From assembly GCA_963669285.2 (NCBI GenBank), contig CAXXSI010000028.1:1-64000 (forward strand): a stretch of DNA of 64,000 nt, in the 5' to 3' direction. Origin of the DNA: JAWKWH01 sp963669285 (GTDB taxonomy: Bacteria > Pseudomonadota > Alphaproteobacteria > Rhizobiales > Rhizobiaceae). The position numbers and the translations under genes were made by a program. How positions within the stretch are numbered: position 1 is the stretch's first letter; the number at the start of each line of letters is the position of its first letter. Below the pieces are notes generated by a model. That model worked only from the letters and a program-made list of their open reading frames with translations, was not told where the DNA came from and did not search any database. This document shows positions 54,968 to 63,865 of the stretch, piece after piece.

Positions 54968-55756
54968 TCAGAATTCCAGCTGCGTGATCTCGCGCGTCAT
55001 GACGATGTTGCCGGCGGACAGGCCGCAGTCCACGGGCAGGACCGCACCGGTGATCGCGGCGGCTTCGCTTGACGCCAGAAACGCGGCGGCATTTGCGATA
55101 TCCTGCGGATCCGCTACCCGCCGCAACGGGTACCATTTGACAAGCTTCTCGAATATTTCAGGCTCGCGTTTGACACGGTGATCCCAAATCGGGGTGCGTA
55201 CCGTCCCCGGGCTGACCATGTTCGCTCGGATGCCAAATCGGCCATATTCCATGGCCAAGGCCTTGGTATAGCTGATCATTCCAGCTTTCGCGGCGCTGTA
55301 AGCGGGGTCACCCAGCGACGTCAATCCGTTGACGGAGCCGATTGATATGATCACGCCATCGCCGGCCGGTTTCATGTCCTCAAGAGCGTGTGATGCGCAA
55401 TGATAGGTGCCGTTCAGATTGCCGCCAATGTCGTGGCGCCAGCCATCACCGGTGGTCGTCTCCAAATTGCTGGCGCTTGAAAAGCCGGCATTGTTGACCA
55501 GGATATTGACCGGTCCGAGTTCGCTGCGCAGTTCGTCGAAGGAGGAAGAGACCTGTTCTTCAAACTCGATATCGGCGATTGAAGCCGCCGCATTGAAGCC
55601 TTCATTGCCAAGCGATTCTGCAAATGCGAGCACGCTGTCGTCCTTGTCGATCAAGGCGACGGACGCCCCCTTGGCGGCAAACGTGCGCGTCATTACCTGA
55701 CCAATGCCACCCGCGGCGCCTGTGACAACAACAGTCTTGCCGGAAAAGCCGCTCAT
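54968..55756 (-). CDS. SDR-family dehydrogenase
   Basis: A 262-residue classical short-chain dehydrogenase. The cofactor motif is TGAAGGIGQVM (13-23), then NNAG, the Ser in SIGSVNGLTS and YSAAKAGM with the catalytic Tyr and Lys. The C-terminal AAITGAVLPVDCG is standard. ATG 55756 shares a base with the upstream stop (TGATG). Substrate unknown; likely an alcohol or sugar derivative. Confidence 0.92.
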   Translation of the reverse strand: MSGFSGKTVVVTGAAGGIGQVMTRTFAAKGASVALIDKDDSVLAFAESLGNEGFNAAASIADIEFEEQVSSSFDELRSELGPVNILVNNAGFSSASNLETTTGDGWRHDIGGNLNGTYHCASHALEDMKPAGDGVIISIGSVNGLTSLGDPAYSAAKAGMISYTKALAMEYGRFGIRANMVSPGTVRTPIWDHRVKREPEIFEKLVKWYPLRRVADPQDIANAAAFLASSEAAAITGAVLPVDCGLSAGNIVMTREITQLEF

Positions 55757-56940
55757 CACATTGCCTCTGACGCGGATATGGCCTCGCCGATCCAGTCGAG
55801 GCTCGGTTTCCTCAGATGGCCATAGTTGTAGAAAGCCAGGTGGTTGACCCCGCCGGACGCCAGCGCACGAACCGTAGAGACAACTTGTTCACGATTGGCA
55901 AGGTCCGGATAGCCCGGGCGCAAAATGCCACGCAGCTTTTGTACGCCCCCGCAGCGCCGCGACACGTCGTGAAGGTCGCACCCAATCCGCTCCGGCCCAG
56001 GTTCGTAAAAACAAACTTCGACGAAATCGGCGATTTCGGCCAGCCGCTTGATATCGCTGCCCTCGTACCATGCGCCACCGGTCGGCCGGGCTACCGAGGG
56101 AATGACCGAAACGGTCGCATCCTTGCGCACCGCAGCCCTGATCTCACTGACCAGCGATTCCACAACCGAGCACCGCCAACGAAACAATGCAGACATATCC
56201 GGATCGCAGATCAAATCCGCTAGCCAGAACGCGTCTGCCATATCGTCGGGAAAATCGACTTCCGACGCCAGATAGGAATCGACCGCCTCGGCGACCCGTT
56301 TGCGCAATCCCTTCGCGTCGACGCCGGCGGCAGCCGCACCCTGCAGACAGTACTCGCAGAAACAAATGCCAAGCAGGTTGTTCAGCCAGGAATTCTGTTT
56401 GAGCAGAGCGAATTCGTGATGATATCCATGCACGAAGGGAAGGAAACCGGGCGTCTCAAGCGTGATCCCGGTAACCGCGTAGCGATCCGTCAGGTCAGCG
56501 CACAGCGCTGTAACATATTCGCGCGTTGATGGCGCGGACGGGCAAAGATTGTAGATGTAGCGATCGCCAAAGGCATTGGTCACGCAGCAATGTTGGTGCT
56601 TTTGGCCAAGAAGCGAATTATGCGTCAACACCATCCAGGCATTGACGTCGAAATCATACAGATCGCAGCATTCCTCCAGCACATCTTGTTCGGACAGAAG
56701 ACTGTTCTCGATAGGCTTTATCTCTCCGTACCGGCTGGAATCGGTCTTGAAATAGGCCGTGCCATCCTCAGGGAAATAGACCTTGCCCGTTTGACCGTGA
56801 GGGCGAAGAAACTTGCCCGCATGGTAGGCGGCGGCAAGTGTGATTGTATTGAGATGTCTTGCCTTGAGTTCGTCCGCAAATGGACGCGCGCCAAGCTCGG
56901 CGATATCCCACGCATAGCAGTACATGGATCGATAAGCCAA
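55756..56940 (-). CDS. unassigned protein, probably a TIM-barrel hydrolase-like enzyme
   Basis: A 394-residue soluble protein from TTG 56940, chosen because GGAGAGG stands five bases upstream; ATG 56925 is next. The N-terminus YAWDIAELGARPFADELKAR, then HLNTITLAAAYHAGKFLRPH, the middle GITLETPGFLPFVHGYHHEF and FCEYCLQGAA, and the late DFVEVCFYEPGP, all look like beta-alpha barrel strands with acidic ends, similar in feel to glycoside-hydrolase-like families. I cannot name the family. It is translationally linked to the SDR and heads the leftward operon, so it probably acts early on the substrate. Confidence 0.6.
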   Translation of the reverse strand: MAYRSMYCYAWDIAELGARPFADELKARHLNTITLAAAYHAGKFLRPHGQTGKVYFPEDGTAYFKTDSSRYGEIKPIENSLLSEQDVLEECCDLYDFDVNAWMVLTHNSLLGQKHQHCCVTNAFGDRYIYNLCPSAPSTREYVTALCADLTDRYAVTGITLETPGFLPFVHGYHHEFALLKQNSWLNNLLGICFCEYCLQGAAAAGVDAKGLRKRVAEAVDSYLASEVDFPDDMADAFWLADLICDPDMSALFRWRCSVVESLVSEIRAAVRKDATVSVIPSVARPTGGAWYEGSDIKRLAEIADFVEVCFYEPGPERIGCDLHDVSRRCGGVQKLRGILRPGYPDLANREQVVSTVRALASGGVNHLAFYNYGHLRKPSLDWIGEAISASEAM

Positions 56941-57035
56941 CGGCACCTCTCCTCTGATCCGCTGCCTCACGGTAGCAGAAAATGTTGGAAACTTATATAA
57001 AAAATCGCGATTAGATCGCATGAATACGGGTATTT

Positions 57036-57081
57036 CGCAATTCTGCAATTGCGTATATCGAAATTTTGTAAGATACTTACA
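57036..57081. promoter_or_regulatory. two palindromes in the divergent control region
   Basis: CGCAATTCTGCAATTGCG (57036-57053; arms CGCAATT/AATTGCG) and TGTAAGATACTTACA (57067-57081; arms TGTAAG/CTTACA) lie in an AT-rich gap between the leftward operon and the ABC transporter. They are good candidates for operators of the RpiR regulator encoded by the leftward operon. This is inferred from symmetry and position alone. Confidence 0.45.
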
Positions 57082-57197
57082 TACATTATCCGGGGATATT
57101 GTGGGATGTTGATCGACGAAATGCCGCTGGGTGGAGTATCGATTATTGCAGGCGGAAGTCGCCCTGCCGTTCGCCGGCTATTGCCGGGGGCGGGGAC

Positions 57198-58001
57198 ATG
57201 AGCGAAAGCAGCACGTCGAAATTGGTGGTCGATAACGCCACGAAATTTTACGACACCAAATCCGGACCGCTGCACGCACTCGATAATGTTTCAATGCAGG
57301 TGAAAGATGGTGAATTTGCCTGTGTCGTCGGGCCATCGGGCTGCGGGAAAACGACGCTTCTTTGGTCCATTGCCGGCCTGCATTCGCTCTCCGATGGTAA
57401 AGTCTCCCTCGATGGGGAACCTGTCACCGGTCCGCATCCGCAAATCGGCATGGTTTTTCAGGAAGCCAATCTTCTGCCGTGGCGCAGTCTCGACAAGAAC
57501 ATCGAATTCCCATTTGAGATCAAGGGGCAGAAGCCTGACCGCCAACACATCGATCACCTGATTGATCGGGTGGGTTTGCAGGGATTCGGCAGCAAATATC
57601 CAAGAGAATTGTCAGGTGGGATGCAGCAGCGCGCCGCGATTGTCAGGGCGCTGTCGTTCAATCCTTCACTGCTGTTGATGGACGAACCGTTTGGTGCTCT
57701 TGACGCTTTCACCCGCGACGAGATGAACCTGCTGGTGGAAGAAATCTGGCTGGAAACCCGCAAAACAATCGTCTTCATCACTCACAACATCACTGAGGCG
57801 GTTTTCTTGTCGGATCGGATATTTGTCATGTCTTCGAGGCCCGGACGCATTGCCAAAATTTTCGACATCGACTTTCCCAGACCGCGGACACTCGATCTGT
57901 TGGCGACCAAGGAAGTCTTCGACCTGGTCAATGAAATCAAGGCGGAGATCGAGCACGAGCCGTCTCAGGCAACCAACGAAATGGTAGCAGACACAGCCTA
58001 G
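57198..58001 (+). CDS. NitT/TauT-type ABC transporter ATP-binding protein
   Basis: A 267-residue ATPase from ATG 57198. Walker A GPSGCGKTTLL (about 46-56), Q-loop VFQEANLLPW, signature LSGGMQQRAAIVRAL and Walker B LLLMDEPFGALD, with the switch His in IVFITHNITEAV. The whole resembles SsuB/TauB proteins for sulfonates, nitrate or related anions. It powers the permease encoded downstream. Confidence 0.94.
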   Translation: MSESSTSKLVVDNATKFYDTKSGPLHALDNVSMQVKDGEFACVVGPSGCGKTTLLWSIAGLHSLSDGKVSLDGEPVTGPHPQIGMVFQEANLLPWRSLDKNIEFPFEIKGQKPDRQHIDHLIDRVGLQGFGSKYPRELSGGMQQRAAIVRALSFNPSLLLMDEPFGALDAFTRDEMNLLVEEIWLETRKTIVFITHNITEAVFLSDRIFVMSSRPGRIAKIFDIDFPRPRTLDLLATKEVFDLVNEIKAEIEHEPSQATNEMVADTA

Positions 58002-58291
58002 GCCATGGACTTATAAACAGGATCAACAATGGTATGCGCAAATTTGGTTGGATATTAGGAGCAAGCTTGCAGGAAACCGTCCGGTTTTCAAAAGCTCGCG
58101 ACGCAATAGCCGGGCAAATTTGCCATATCCTTCGGACTCTCGAAACCGCTTGCCAAACCTTCGTCAAAGGCCTCAACCGGGACAATGGCCCCGCTTTTCG
58201 GCCTTTTCCTTGGTTTGCTATGCGGTTTCGACGCCATTTTGACCCCGTTTGTGAGTTCATGACCTAGCAAAAGGTAAAGGGAAACAGCCGA
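58002..58291. other. intergenic gap inside the ABC operon, no supported gene
   Basis: About 290 bases separate the ATPase and permease genes, unusual for this family. Overlapping frames on both strands exist (for example a leftward one starting MASKPHSKPRKRPKSGAI) but they have no start signals or familiar motifs. I see no terminator. Confidence 0.35.
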
Positions 58292-59146
58292 ATGGTGGAC
58301 AAGGCGCTTGGCGACAAAATTCCAGAATTTGGAAAGACCAAGGAAGGTGATCAATCCGTCGGTCTGACAAATCTTTCGGCGTTCGCTTCGGGGCCGGGCA
58401 TCAAGACTTTTGGCGAGGTCGCGGCGATTATCGCGGTTGCTGTAATCATAATCGGCGGCGTTGAACTGGCTGTTCGGCTTTACGAAGTTCCGCAATATAT
58501 CATGCCGCCGCCGAGCGCGATTGTAACGGCCCTGTTTACCGATTTCCATTTCATCGGACCACATTTGGTCCATACGTTGATCGAACTATTTTCCGGCTAC
58601 GCGATCGGCGCCTCGATCGGCCTGCTGCTCGCAGCGGTGATCACGCAATTCCCGTTCGCCGAAAAAATCGTCGCGCCGTACATCCTGATGCTTGTGACCA
58701 CGCCAATGCTGGCTCTGGTGCCGCTTTTGATCCTGCGTTTCGGTTTCGGCTATGAGCCGCGTATCATCGCTGTCGCGCTAGCGTCCGGGCCGATGGTCAT
58801 GATCAACGCCGCGACCGGATTCCGGCGGGTCGACCTGGCGAAGATCGCACTTGCCCGTTCCTTTGGTGCCTCGACCTTTCAGATTTTCCTGAAAATCCGC
58901 GTACCGATGGCGCTGCCGATGATCATCGTCGGATTGATGATCGGCGCCATTTTCGGGCTGTTGACCGCGGTTGGTGCCGAGATGGTCGGCGGTGGATTTG
59001 GGCTTGGAAACCGCCTGACCACATTCTCCGCGACACTGAAGATGCCGCAGTTCTTTGCCGTCATTTTGGTCTTATCCATCCTCGGAATTCTGATTTACGT
59101 GTTCTTCTTCCTGGTCGGGAAGAAGTGGGCAAGCTGGGAGTCTTAG
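58292..59146 (+). CDS. ABC transporter permease (NitT/TauT type)
   Basis: A 284-residue protein with six membrane segments after a polar N-terminus of about 40 residues. VPQYIMPPPSAIVTALFTD is the conserved pre-TM motif of SsuC/TauC proteins, and ARSFGASTFQIFLKIRVPMALP is the EAA loop that docks the ATPase. It forms a homodimeric channel. The order ATPase, permease, binding protein suggests a complete importer. Confidence 0.92.
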   Translation: MVDKALGDKIPEFGKTKEGDQSVGLTNLSAFASGPGIKTFGEVAAIIAVAVIIIGGVELAVRLYEVPQYIMPPPSAIVTALFTDFHFIGPHLVHTLIELFSGYAIGASIGLLLAAVITQFPFAEKIVAPYILMLVTTPMLALVPLLILRFGFGYEPRIIAVALASGPMVMINAATGFRRVDLAKIALARSFGASTFQIFLKIRVPMALPMIIVGLMIGAIFGLLTAVGAEMVGGGFGLGNRLTTFSATLKMPQFFAVILVLSILGILIYVFFFLVGKKWASWES

Positions 59147-59233
59147 AAACCTAAACAGAAACTGACATTCGACCAGCACAACAAATTCGGCTGACAACAA
59201 CAACCAATTCGCAGCCGGAGCAAAGGAGGTAAT

Positions 59234-60409
59234 ATGTCCAAGGATCTTAATACCAATCTGAGCGGATTGGGCCGCGTCAATCGCAGAAGATTCCTGCAGG
59301 TGACCGGTTCTGGAGCTGTTGCTGTATCGACATTGGGCAGTTCAAGCCTGTTTTCACAACCTGCGAACGCAGCTGAAACGTTTACCTGGATCTCGCCGCG
59401 CGGTACGCTCGAAGTGCTTGACGACTATCCCTACTGGGTCGGCCAGGAACTGGGATATTTCGGCGACCTTGACACCAAGATGGAGCCGGGCCCGTCGGAT
59501 GGAACGGCGACAGTGAAATTCGTCGCCGTCGGCCAGGCCGATATGGGCTTCCCGTCACCAGGCGTTTTCTCGTTCGCGCTTGAAAACGACATGGATCTTG
59601 TTTCTGTGTTCAACATGGGTGCCGTCGACGTTTTCGATTTTGCATTCCGCCCAGGCGAAGGCGTGAAGGATCTCAAGGAACTCGAAGGCAAGACCGTCCT
59701 GTTGGGAAGCGCCGCATGGTCGGCGATCACCGATCCGATGTTTGCCGCCGCCGGTGTCGATCCGAAGACGATCAACTATGTCGAAGGCGGTTGGCCGCAA
59801 TGGGGCACGCTGCTTGCGTCCGGACAGGGCGATGCCGCACTTGCCTGGGAAGGCCTTCGCGCCGACTGGGAAGGCAAGGGTCTCGATCTGGAATATTGGC
59901 TTGGTGTCGATCATTCCAAATTCCCTGCCAATGTGTTCGTTGTCAGGCGTTCCGATATCGAGGACGCCGAGCGGCACAAGTTCCTCGAAGCCTATCTGCG
60001 AGGCTGGGCGATGGGATTGGAATTCGGCCATCAGAATCCCCGCGCGGCGACCGAGATTGTTTTCAAGCAGTTCCCGATCGTTAAAGAGAATTTAGGTCCG
60101 GAGCTCGGCACTGAATCCATGATGCAGCTGGCGAATGTGTTCCGCGGCGACATGTCCAAACGCGAAGGTTGGGGCTGGCACGACATGGACAGCTGGAACC
60201 TGTTCTTCAAAACGATTTCGGACATAGGCCAGATCACCAAGCCGGTCGACGTCGGCAAGGCCGTCACCAATGAGTTCATCGGCCCGGCCAACGATTTCGA
60301 TATGGCCAAGGTGAAAGCCGATGCTGATGGCTACAGCCTTTCTGATGAGATGGTTGCCGTTGATATCGATGCCATCAACAATCGGTTCTTCGCGAACGCG
60401 GTTCGCTAG
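59234..60409 (+). CDS. ABC transporter substrate-binding protein, Tat-exported
   Basis: A 391-residue protein with a twin-arginine signal (NRRRFLQVTGSGAVAV, residues 16-31; cleavage near ANAAE). The mature part has the SsuA/NMT1-like pattern PYWVGQELGYFGDL, then VGQADMGFPSPGVFSFALE. It collects the substrate in the periplasm for the permease and ATPase upstream. The family binds nitrate, sulfonates, thiamine precursors or aromatics; the substrate here is unknown. AGGAGG precedes the ATG. Confidence 0.93.
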   Translation: MSKDLNTNLSGLGRVNRRRFLQVTGSGAVAVSTLGSSSLFSQPANAAETFTWISPRGTLEVLDDYPYWVGQELGYFGDLDTKMEPGPSDGTATVKFVAVGQADMGFPSPGVFSFALENDMDLVSVFNMGAVDVFDFAFRPGEGVKDLKELEGKTVLLGSAAWSAITDPMFAAAGVDPKTINYVEGGWPQWGTLLASGQGDAALAWEGLRADWEGKGLDLEYWLGVDHSKFPANVFVVRRSDIEDAERHKFLEAYLRGWAMGLEFGHQNPRAATEIVFKQFPIVKENLGPELGTESMMQLANVFRGDMSKREGWGWHDMDSWNLFFKTISDIGQITKPVDVGKAVTNEFIGPANDFDMAKVKADADGYSLSDEMVAVDIDAINNRFFANAVR

Positions 60410-60422
60410 CGTATCATTCTCT

Positions 60423-60448
60423 CACCCGGGCGCCGGAGCGCCCGGGTG
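60423..60448 (+). terminator. strong hairpin between binding-protein and MocA genes
   Basis: CACCCGGGCGC (60423-60433) pairs perfectly with GCGCCCGGGTG (60438-60448) around CGGA. There is no T run after it, so it may be an mRNA-stabilising or partial-termination hairpin that keeps the binding protein more abundant than downstream products. Confidence 0.55.
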
Positions 60449-60544
60449 TGCATTTGAGCGATCGGGCGCACAACGTCAGCAGATGCGGACGAACGGCTGA
60501 GCCCGACTTGCGGCTGAGTGATTTCAACGGGACGGAGAGCGACA

Positions 60545-61633
60545 ATGGCAGGCAAGGTAAAGGTGCTGGTTGTTGGACTTGGCAACATGGGCGTCTCGCA
60601 CGCCAACGCCTATCACAAACTGGACGGCTTTGAGATCGTCGGACTGATGAGCCGGACAATCAAGAGCCGGACGGACATCCCCGAACATCTGAACGGATAC
60701 CCGCTTTTTGAAGACTATGAGCAGGCGTTGTCCGAGACCAAGCCTGATGCGGTTTCGATCAACACCTGGCCTAACACCCATGCTGAATACTCACTGAAGG
60801 CGTTTGACGCCGGCTGCCATGTCTTCATGGAAAAGCCGATCGCGACAAACAATGAGGATGCCGAGAAGGTGGTGGCAGCCGCACGCGCGGCAAATCGCAA
60901 ACTCGTTCTCGGATACATATTGCGGGTGCACCCGTCGTGGATGAAGTTCATCGAGGTGGGAAAAACTCTCGGTAAACCGCTGGCGATGCGGCTCAACCTC
61001 AATCAGCAGAGCAGCGGCCCCGCATGGGCCTGGCACAAGAACCTGATCGATTCACTTATTCCCATCGTCGACTGCGGTGTTCACTACGTCGATGTCATGT
61101 GCCAGTTAACCGGCGCAAAACCGGTGCGCGTTCACGGCATCGGTGCGAAACTTTGGAGCGATGCCGCCAAGCAAAACTATGGCCATCTGCATGTGGCGTT
61201 CGATGATGGATCGGTAGGCTGGTACGAGGCCGGCTGGGGACCAATGATGTCGGAAGAGGCCTTTTTCGTGAAGGATGTGGTCGGGCCGAATGGTGCGGTG
61301 ACCATCGCACCGGATCAGAGCGCGCGCGAGGACGAACACGACCTCTCCGATTCCGCCGATATCGACAAGCACACCAAAACGGATGCCATCCGCCTGCATC
61401 ACGCTTCTGTCGACCCCGAGACCAAGGAATTCACCAAGCCGGACGAAATCATGTCGATGGAGGACGAGCCCGATCATCAGCAACTGTGCGACCGGGAGCA
61501 GGAGTTTTTCCTCAAGGCGATCAACGAAGATCTTGATCTGACAGAGTCCATGGACGCGGCCGTCAACAGCCTTCGCATCGTCCTTGCCGCTGAGGAGAGC
61601 ATCGAAAAAGAGCAGGCAATACACCTGAGTTAA
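60545..61633 (+). CDS. Gfo/Idh/MocA-family oxidoreductase
   Basis: A 362-residue dehydrogenase from ATG 60545, after GGAGAG. Rossmann VLVVGLGNMGVSHANAYHK, the EKPIATN motif (about 96-102), ILRVHPSWMKF and the catalytic region DCGVHYVDVMCQLTG are present. It is only distantly similar to the one at 51478-52476, so the pathway may oxidise two different hydroxyl groups. It is cotranscribed with the importer genes, which suggests it acts on the imported compound. Confidence 0.92.
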   Translation: MAGKVKVLVVGLGNMGVSHANAYHKLDGFEIVGLMSRTIKSRTDIPEHLNGYPLFEDYEQALSETKPDAVSINTWPNTHAEYSLKAFDAGCHVFMEKPIATNNEDAEKVVAAARAANRKLVLGYILRVHPSWMKFIEVGKTLGKPLAMRLNLNQQSSGPAWAWHKNLIDSLIPIVDCGVHYVDVMCQLTGAKPVRVHGIGAKLWSDAAKQNYGHLHVAFDDGSVGWYEAGWGPMMSEEAFFVKDVVGPNGAVTIAPDQSAREDEHDLSDSADIDKHTKTDAIRLHHASVDPETKEFTKPDEIMSMEDEPDHQQLCDREQEFFLKAINEDLDLTESMDAAVNSLRIVLAAEESIEKEQAIHLS

Positions 61634-61667
61634 CTGCCGGGCGTATCTTGTTGTCGAAGTAGAAAAC

Positions 61668-63450
61668 ATGTCACCGACCAAGCAGGCATCCAAATGGCTG
61701 GCCGATTTCTCACACGCGTTGAGCGATGGTGATCCGGCAACGATTACAGCCCTGTTTGGCGCAGAATGTTTTTGGCGCGATCTGCTCGCCTTTACCTGGA
61801 ATGTCATCACGCTTGAAGGGACCGGGCAGATTGCAGCGATGTTGCGCGAATGCTTGCCGTCCGTCGGTCCGGTTGTTCTTTCGTTGGATGGAGAGGCCGC
61901 ACGCGAGGGAGACGTAACCGCAGCCTTGTTTAAAATAGAAACGGCGGTAGCGCGCGGGCGGGGTTTTCTGCGGCTGAAGGATGGCAAATGCTGGACGCTG
62001 CTGACGGCGATTGACGAGTTGAATGGCCACGAAGAGAGGAGGGGTGCCAATCGCATTCAAGGCGTCGAGCATCGCGCCAGAAAGGACCGCACGACCTGGC
62101 TGGAGGAGCGGAGCCGTGAACAGCGGGAACTCGGCAGTTCGAAACAGCCATACTGCCTGATCATCGGCGGTGGTCAGGGCGGAATCATGCTCGGCGGCGC
62201 GCTTGCGCAGACTGGGCGTCCCTGCAATCATTGTTGAGAAGAATGAACGCGCCGGAGATTCCTGGCGCAACCGCTACCGGTCGCTCGTTTTGCATGACCC
62301 CGTCTGGTATGACCATCTGCCTTATCTTCCATTCCCCGACGACTGGCCCGTTTTTACGCCCAAGGACAAGATGGGTGACTGGCTGGAATCTTATGTCCGA
62401 ATAATGGAGCTGAATTACTGGTCGTCGACGGAATGCACCGGCGCCAGTTTTGATGCCGGCACCAAGAAATGGACGGTATCGCTGGTGCGGGAAGGGGAGC
62501 CGCTTACGCTGCATCCCAACCAACTGGTCTTTGCTACCGGTGCCTATGGCTTCGCCAAGATCATCGACTTTCCAGGTGCCAATCGGTTCAAGGGCGAAGC
62601 GTTTCATACCAGCCAGTACAGTAACGGTTCGGCCTATGCCGGAAAACGTTGTGCAGTGATCGGATCGGGCAGTTCCGCGCACGATATCTGTGTCGACCTG
62701 TGGGAAAACGATGCCCATGTGACCATGATCCAGCGGTCGTCTTCGATTGTCGTGAAGTCGGAAACGCTGATGGAACACGGATTTGCCGAACTGTACTCCG
62801 AAGAAGCCGTTCAGCGCGGCATCACGGCTGAGAAAGCCGATTTAATGTTTGCATCCGTACCGTTTCGGCTCATGCCACAGTTCCAGACGCCGCTATACGC
62901 TGACATGGTCAAGGCCGACGCTGACTTCTATGAGGGGCTCAGTGCGTGCGGGTTCCTTTGGGACATGGGCGTCGACAATTCCGGCCTGTTGATGAAGGCG
63001 CTGCGCACGGCATCCGGCTATTACATTGATGTCGGCGCCAGCGACCTGATCATCAGGGGAGAGATCGCTGTCAAAAGCGGTGTCGAGATCGACCGGTTCG
63101 ACGAAGGCGGGATCGTCATGGCCGACGGCGACCGGATCGACGCCGATGTGATCGTGCATGCGACCGGTTACGGTTCGATGGATGAGATGGTTGCCCGCCT
63201 GATTTCACCGGAAGTTGCGGACGGGATCGGGAAGTTTTGGGGATACGGCTCGGGAATAACGGGTGATCCCGGTCCCTGGGAGGGCGAATTGCGCAATATG
63301 TGGAAACCGACCAGCCAGGAAGCCCTGTGGTTTCATGGCGGGAACCTCGCCTTGTCCCGCCATTACTCTCTTGTCGTGGCTCTGCAGATCAAGGCACGCA
63401 TGGAAGCGATTCCCACCCCGGTCTACCGTGTCGCTGCAATCGCCCAATAG
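61668..63450 (+). CDS. FAD-dependent monooxygenase with N-terminal NTF2-like domain, one frame break as read
   Basis: ATG 61668 begins an NTF2/SnoaL-like domain (about 1-125: KWLADFSHALSDGDPATITALF; FWRDLLAFTWN) joined to a flavin-containing monooxygenase. The FAD loop is LIIGGGQGGIMLG (165-177); an extra G at 62196-62197 breaks the frame just after it, and removing it restores ARLRRLGVPAIIVEKNERAGDSWRNRYRSLVLHDPVWYDHLPY. The NADPH loop CAVIGSGSSAHDICVDL and VHATGY follow. Corrected length is 593 residues, as in other fused relatives. It should hydroxylate or Baeyer-Villiger-oxidise a ketone, amine or aromatic. Confidence 0.85.
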
Positions 63451-63457
63451 CAGCCAA

Positions 63458-63841
63458 TCAATCCGCCTTGTAGGCGATACAGTCGATTTCAACCTTGCAG
63501 TCGACCATCATCGATGCCTGTACACAGGCGCGTGCCGGCGGATGCTCGCCGAAATATTCGGCAAAGATCTTGTTGAACGTCCAGAAATCGCGCGGATCAT
63601 CCAGCCAGACTCCGATACGCACGATGTGTTCAACGCCGTAGTCTGCCTCCTCCAATATGGCGATCATGTTCCTGATCGCCTTGTGCGTCTGCGGAATTAT
63701 GCCGCCGTCAATGATCTCGCCGTCTTCCATCGCCACCTGACCGGAGACATGCAGCCAACCGTCGGCTTCAACGGCCCGCGCAAATGGCAACGCTTTTCCG
63801 CCGGCTCCCGTTGATCCCGAACCATATCGATGAAGAGCCAT
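63458..63841 (-). CDS. RidA-family protein
   Basis: A 127-residue protein with ARAVEADGWLHVSGQVA, then QTHKAIRNMIAILEEADYGVEHIVRIGVWL and ERACVQASM-like PPARACVQASMMVDCKVEIDCIAY. The active-site Arg of RidA enamine deaminases is kept in PPARACV. It hydrolyses reactive enamine/imine intermediates released by PLP enzymes, which fits the neighbouring D-amino-acid theme. It is preceded by GAAGGAGG and lies just downstream of a partial gene on the same strand. Confidence 0.92.
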   Translation of the reverse strand: MALHRYGSGSTGAGGKALPFARAVEADGWLHVSGQVAMEDGEIIDGGIIPQTHKAIRNMIAILEEADYGVEHIVRIGVWLDDPRDFWTFNKIFAEYFGEHPPARACVQASMMVDCKVEIDCIAYKAD

Positions 63842-63865
63842 TGCCCGCCTCCTTCTGCAAAGTTT

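Noticed and set aside
58088..58230. Leftward small frame starting MASKPHSKPRKRPKSG
   Set aside because: Opposite to the operon, no start signal, no family recognised; noted only as gap content.
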